From Methanoregulaceae archaeon (GTDB lineage Archaea > Halobacteriota > Methanomicrobia > Methanomicrobiales > Methanospirillaceae): DNA of 5,280 nt. Every line of letters begins with the position of its first letter. Position 1 is the first letter of the stretch. The stretch lies in contig JAJRBP010000141.1 of assembly GCA_028679405.1 (NCBI GenBank), positions 1-5,280 of the forward strand, written 5' to 3'. The notes under the pieces were generated by a model, which made no database searches, was not told where the DNA came from, and saw only the letters and a program-made list of their open reading frames with translations. Shown here piece after piece: positions 4,936 to 5,280 of this stretch. The position numbers and the translations under genes are program-made.

Positions 4936-4947
4936 TTGTGTACACAA
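4936..4947. promoter_or_regulatory. Perfect 12-bp palindrome, possible operator
   Basis: TTGTGTACACAA is its own reverse complement. It lies in the spacer about 130 bp upstream of the TATA-like element of the FTR-like gene and about 70 bp after the purC stop. A dimeric regulator could bind it, but the target gene and regulator are unknown. Confidence 0.3.
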
Positions 4948-5018
4948 ATCCCCCTGCGGGCACGATAACCAGGAAGAGATGCGATGCTTTACGATCATCC
5001 ACTCCATGACGTGCGGGA

Positions 5019-5280
5019 TCATTTTCCACCGTGGGAATCCAGGACGATAAGGGCCGCGACCTGGCGGTACCGTTCGATTACATCACCTTTTTCGAACCGG
5101 TACACGTCCTTGTCCAGGGATTCGCCCGAGGCGTCCCACAGCCGCATCGAGTCCATGCTGATCTCGTCGCCCAGGTAGATCTCCCCGTCCTGCCTCCCGA
5201 ACTCAAGCTTGAAGTCGACCAGGGTTACCCCCCGGGCGGCCAGGTACTCGCGGAGAAGGGTGTTTATCCTCAGGGAAACC
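5019..5280 (-). CDS. purC: SAICAR synthetase PurC, C-terminal part
   Basis: The 3' end of purC is present: 86 codons plus the TGA at 5019-5021. The start lies beyond the right edge. PurC (phosphoribosylaminoimidazole-succinocarboxamide synthase) joins CAIR and aspartate using ATP, in cytosolic de novo purine synthesis. Reading from the window edge, the fragment contains INTLLREYLAARGVTLVDF, then the signature LVDFKLEFGR, then DGEIYLGDEISMDSMRLWD, which belongs to the conserved substrate-binding region. It continues with SLDKDVYRFEKGDVIERYRQV and ends VLDSHGGK. Prokaryotic PurC is usually about 230-250 aa, so about one third is seen. The C-terminus looks complete and undamaged. No other purine gene is visible downstream. 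A partner such as purS, purQ or purL could lie upstream, outside the window. Confidence 0.92.
   Translation of the reverse strand, partial: VSLRINTLLREYLAARGVTLVDFKLEFGRQDGEIYLGDEISMDSMRLWDASGESLDKDVYRFEKGDVIERYRQVAALIVLDSHGGK

Larger units (their letters stand above)
4754..5018. other. Spacer between purC and the FTR-like gene
   Basis: No credible gene is seen. The stretch contains the likely FTR-gene promoter, a perfect 12-bp palindrome at 4936-4947, and an imperfect repeat that links 4854-4879 to 4981-5008. No clear T-rich terminator for purC was found on the minus strand. Confidence 0.5.

Noticed and set aside
4754..5029. A 92-residue N-terminal extension of the FTR-like protein
   Set aside because: The extension is Arg/Gly-rich, starts inside purC at a GTG, and resembles no domain; RBS and TATA-like positions favour ATG 4753.

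Overview
The window looks like a piece of a methanogenic archaeon's chromosome, most probably from the order Methanomicrobiales. This is inferred from gene content: a secreted PEGA-repeat protein, an archaeal-type ABC1/UbiB kinase, a small ferredoxin-thioredoxin-reductase-like protein, an archaeal-style purC, A/T-rich TATA-like elements, and GGAGG/AGGTG ribosome-binding sites in moderately GC-rich DNA. I cannot name the species. No rRNA, tRNA, CRISPR array or transposase is visible.

Layout from left to right. Positions 1-199 are upstream DNA with an 11-bp direct repeat and a TATA-like element. They precede a secreted protein of three tandem PEGA repeats (200-970, +). A gene-free stretch of about 360 bp (971-1334) holds hairpins and T-tracts. 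A small multi-spanning membrane protein with a duplicated lycopene-cyclase-type domain follows (1335-2057, -). A divergent intergenic region (2058-2255) carries back-to-back TATA-like elements and a foldable leader containing a six-codon ORF. It is followed by an ABC1/UbiB/AarF-type kinase (2256-3923, +). Converging on the kinase is a glyoxalase/VOC-family gene (3963-4328, -) whose first quarter is disrupted by two frameshifts. Next on the same strand is a 101-aa [4Fe-4S] ferredoxin-thioredoxin-reductase catalytic-chain homologue (4448-4753, -). A spacer of about 265 bp then leads to the 3' end of purC (5019-5280, -), which runs off the right edge.

The genes do not form an obvious single operon. 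The most suggestive neighbourhood is the divergent pair of an isoprenoid-cyclase-like membrane protein and a UbiB-type kinase. Both families are associated elsewhere with isoprenoid lipids, but no carotenoid or quinone genes are present here, so a shared role is only inference. The right-hand genes (purC, the FTR-like protein and the VOC gene) lie on one strand. The FTR-like and VOC genes have their own TATA-like elements and T-tract terminators, so they are probably separate transcripts.

I found no convincing undescribed multi-gene system. The observations most worth checking are the structured, uORF-containing leader of the kinase gene, the doubly frameshifted VOC gene, the orphan cyclase-like protein, and the unusual cysteine spacing in the FTR homologue.
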